Shown piece after piece: positions 30,794-32,588 of a stretch of DNA of 32,588 nucleotides. The translations under genes and the position numbers were made by a program. Source of the stretch: Anaerolineaceae bacterium (lineage in GTDB: Bacteria; Chloroflexota; Anaerolineae; Promineifilales; Promineifilaceae); assembly GCA_002699125.1 (NCBI GenBank), contig PABI01000170.1, forward strand, positions 1 through 32,588, written 5' to 3'. Numbering within the stretch: position 1 is the first letter of the stretch; each line of letters opens with the position of its first letter. Under the pieces are notes generated by a model. It saw nothing but the letters and a program-made list of their open reading frames with translations, was not told where the DNA came from and did not search any database.

Positions 30794-32488
30794 ATGAAAA
30801 AAGTAAACGATTTAAGTCGTGAATATCCTGGGATCCAATTTATCCTTGTTATTATTATTATTGGGCTGCTTTTATTTATTTTACTTGAACGATGTTCAGC
30901 CGATGAGCAGCAACCCGAAATCCAAACGACTCCATTCAATAGAACAGATTATTTTGAAGGGAATCAAATCATTCTTACATTTCCAAATGAGGCTTACCCG
31001 CCGATTAACAATTTTACATCCCAAGATAGAACACCAATAGAAATTACAGATGGCTTGGAAATAGTTGAAAGGATTGAGTTAACATTTCCACCTTCGGTTA
31101 GCACTGGGATTAGCAAGCCGTTTTGCCCTGGACTCCCTTCAAACTTAGAAGATTCCTCTGGTTTTTCGATTGCCCTAGCAAACATAACTGATGGAAGAAG
31201 TGTTGAGGAAGTTCTCGCTGCTTTAGAGAATGCCCCCGGATTTGAAAATATAATTTCTGAACCAAATTTACTAATTGGCAGCCCCGATTATCCAACAGGA
31301 AGCAGCACTTCTACCTGGGAAACTGTTGCAGTAACTACCCGAGAGGATTATGAATCACAATGGGCATTTGAACTCATTGATCGTGGAACTCCTGACCCAG
31401 AAGAAGATGGAGCTGGTGTACGAGTGGTAATTTTTGACACAGTACCAACTTTTATGGAAAGTTCAGCTATCGAACCAAGTCCAGCAGAGGTTGTTACGGA
31501 GGAAGATCCTTACGAAGTTACTTGGGTTGACCCCGATGCTCCAATGAATTTACAGGTGGGATATGGACCTGTTTTATCAACACAAACAGCAACAGCGTCC
31601 GACGCAGAGGATGTAATTGAACCCACTTCCTCCTCTAACCGTGATCTAGGACACCATGGGTTATTTGCAGCACAAATGGTTCATGCTATTTCGCCTGCAA
31701 GTGAGATTGAACTAATCCGTGTTTTAGATAATCAAGTGAATGGCAACATGTATACCTTGATTTTTAGCTTGTATGATGCCCTTCTTAGTTCACAGAATGG
31801 GAGACCAACAAACGAACCAACCGTTGTCAATATGAGCTTAGGCATCCGCATCCCGCCACCTGAAGCTGACTTTGATCTACCAACATCTGGTATTGAAGCC
31901 TTGCGTACCGTCGTGCAACTTGCTTATTGTAAAGGCATGGTGATAGTAGCCGCTTCTGGCAACAACTCGATTTTTAATTACCCGCCAGAACTAGCCCATC
32001 TACCAGCAGATTGGAGTTCGGTTATTAGTGTGGCAGCATCCAATATGGCCAATCAGCGTTCCTGCTTCTCAAATCAGGGTGATATTGCAGCGCCAGGAGG
32101 TGACGGACGGATGCCCGACGATCCAATTCCAAGCGATCCTCAACCCCTCGGCTGTCATCCAAGATTGAACATGTGTCCAAGCATGCATGGGAAATGCCCA
32201 TTTGCAATTATAGGACCTATAAAGCCCCCAACGCCTGGTAGCAGTGAAACGGGCCTGATTTATTGGGATGGCAGCTCTTTTGCCTCACCGTTGGTAGCTG
32301 GCCTTGCCGCGAGGATTTTGTCTAAAAATCCAATTTTATCGCCAGACGAAGTGCGGCACATTATTGAATGTGGTGCGACTGAAGCAACATTCCCAGACGG
32401 CATAGAGGGTCAACCAGATCGGCATATTGGTGAGGGTGTCATTAACGTGGAACGCACTCTTAACGAATGTATGTCTCCTTCTTCATAG
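30794..32488 (+). CDS. Membrane-anchored S8 (subtilisin-like) serine protease
   Basis: 564 residues from the ATG at 30794, which has GAGGAG nine bases upstream; an ATG at 30740 has none. One hydrophobic helix (about 15-32) is followed by ERCSADEQQ; it lacks a good lipobox, so it is probably a signal anchor with the protease outside. Residues about 55-165 look like a propeptide of the I9 type (SVEEVLAALENAPG ... SEPNLLIG). Catalytic domain: Asp215 in VVIFDTVP, His288 in GHHGLFAAQM, oxyanion Asn390 in AASGNN and Ser495 in WDGSSFASP. The Asp-His spacing is longer than in subtilisin, with a Ser/Thr/Glu-rich insertion (about 222-284). Several Cys residues (423-468) could form disulfides. It follows the CHAT gene by 117 bp. 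The gene looks AT-rich and has no ACGGCCGT. Confidence 0.92.
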   Translation: MKKVNDLSREYPGIQFILVIIIIGLLLFILLERCSADEQQPEIQTTPFNRTDYFEGNQIILTFPNEAYPPINNFTSQDRTPIEITDGLEIVERIELTFPPSVSTGISKPFCPGLPSNLEDSSGFSIALANITDGRSVEEVLAALENAPGFENIISEPNLLIGSPDYPTGSSTSTWETVAVTTREDYESQWAFELIDRGTPDPEEDGAGVRVVIFDTVPTFMESSAIEPSPAEVVTEEDPYEVTWVDPDAPMNLQVGYGPVLSTQTATASDAEDVIEPTSSSNRDLGHHGLFAAQMVHAISPASEIELIRVLDNQVNGNMYTLIFSLYDALLSSQNGRPTNEPTVVNMSLGIRIPPPEADFDLPTSGIEALRTVVQLAYCKGMVIVAASGNNSIFNYPPELAHLPADWSSVISVAASNMANQRSCFSNQGDIAAPGGDGRMPDDPIPSDPQPLGCHPRLNMCPSMHGKCPFAIIGPIKPPTPGSSETGLIYWDGSSFASPLVAGLAARILSKNPILSPDEVRHIIECGATEATFPDGIEGQPDRHIGEGVINVERTLNECMSPSS

Positions 32489-32566
32489 CCTTTTGCTCTA
32501 AGGCCATCAGTTACAAGTTAAGCTATTTTGTGAGTTGTCAAGCCAGAAATTGGCTACAATTCACGT

Positions 32567-32588
32567 ATGAAAAAAGCAAACCAAGAAT
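32567..32588 (+). CDS. Possible gene start cut by the window end
   Basis: An ATG at 32567 opens MKKANQE to the end of the window. A -10-like TACAAT (32555-32560) ends six bases before it, the same leaderless arrangement as the Crp-type gene. TTGTCA (32535-32540) is only 14 bp upstream of that element, too close for a standard -35. Too little sequence is visible to name a product. Confidence 0.25.

Noticed and set aside
26123..32488. Type III-E CRISPR (Craspase) locus
   Set aside because: The TPR-CHAT protein and sigma factor recall Craspase partners, but there is no CRISPR array, Cas7-11 or Csx30-like gene in the window.

Overview
The window carries about 25 protein-coding genes and no rRNA, tRNA or CRISPR array that I can see. 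No gene fixes the taxon. The combination of low-gap operons, many extragenic inverted repeats, a TPR-CHAT protein, an alkyl-DHAP-synthase-like flavoprotein and a dihydroxyacetone kinase fused to a full PTS chain suggests a member of the Chloroflexota (Anaerolineae/Ardenticatenia/Caldilineae type). That is inference. A strong genomic signature is the 8-bp palindrome ACGGCCGT, which I counted 54 times by eye in 32.6 kb, inside and between genes.

Layout. 1-1416: an orphan phage antirepressor-like gene flanked by repeats. 1417-4428 (minus): tRNA hydroxylase trhO, then an OmpR-type response regulator and its histidine kinase. 4603-5568 (minus): a secreted Gly/His-rich repeat protein with a clear intrinsic terminator. 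5752-8661 (plus): a Crp/Fnr regulator with a probably leaderless mRNA, then a PRC-barrel protein, a cupin and a polytopic His-rich membrane protein.

8706-21768: a glycerol/dihydroxyacetone block. On the minus strand, in transcription order, lie a DhaR-like regulator, glpF, dhaK, dhaL, glpK and a DhaM-HPr-EI fusion. On the plus strand lie an alkyl-DHAP-synthase-like FAD enzyme and glpD. Glycerol would enter through GlpF, be phosphorylated by GlpK and oxidised by GlpD to DHAP. Free dihydroxyacetone would be phosphorylated by DhaK/DhaL with phosphate from PEP passed along one DhaM-HPr-EI polypeptide. The regulator has lost the sigma-54 contact loop and a Walker B acid. Two identical palindromes sit upstream of a sigma-70-like promoter that faces glpF.

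21769-25937: a receiver-only response regulator, a divergent chorismate synthase, an acetyl-xylan-esterase-type hydrolase and a HAD phosphatase.

26123-32488 (plus): an ECF-like sigma factor, a zinc-finger anti-sigma-like protein with a C-terminal beta domain and no membrane segment, a 979-residue TPR-CHAT protease with an intact His/Cys dyad, and a membrane-anchored S8 (subtilisin-like) protease with an intact triad. This is the best candidate for an undescribed system: a regulated two-protease cascade tied to a sigma switch. It looks AT-richer than the rest and nearly lacks ACGGCCGT, which suggests a different origin.
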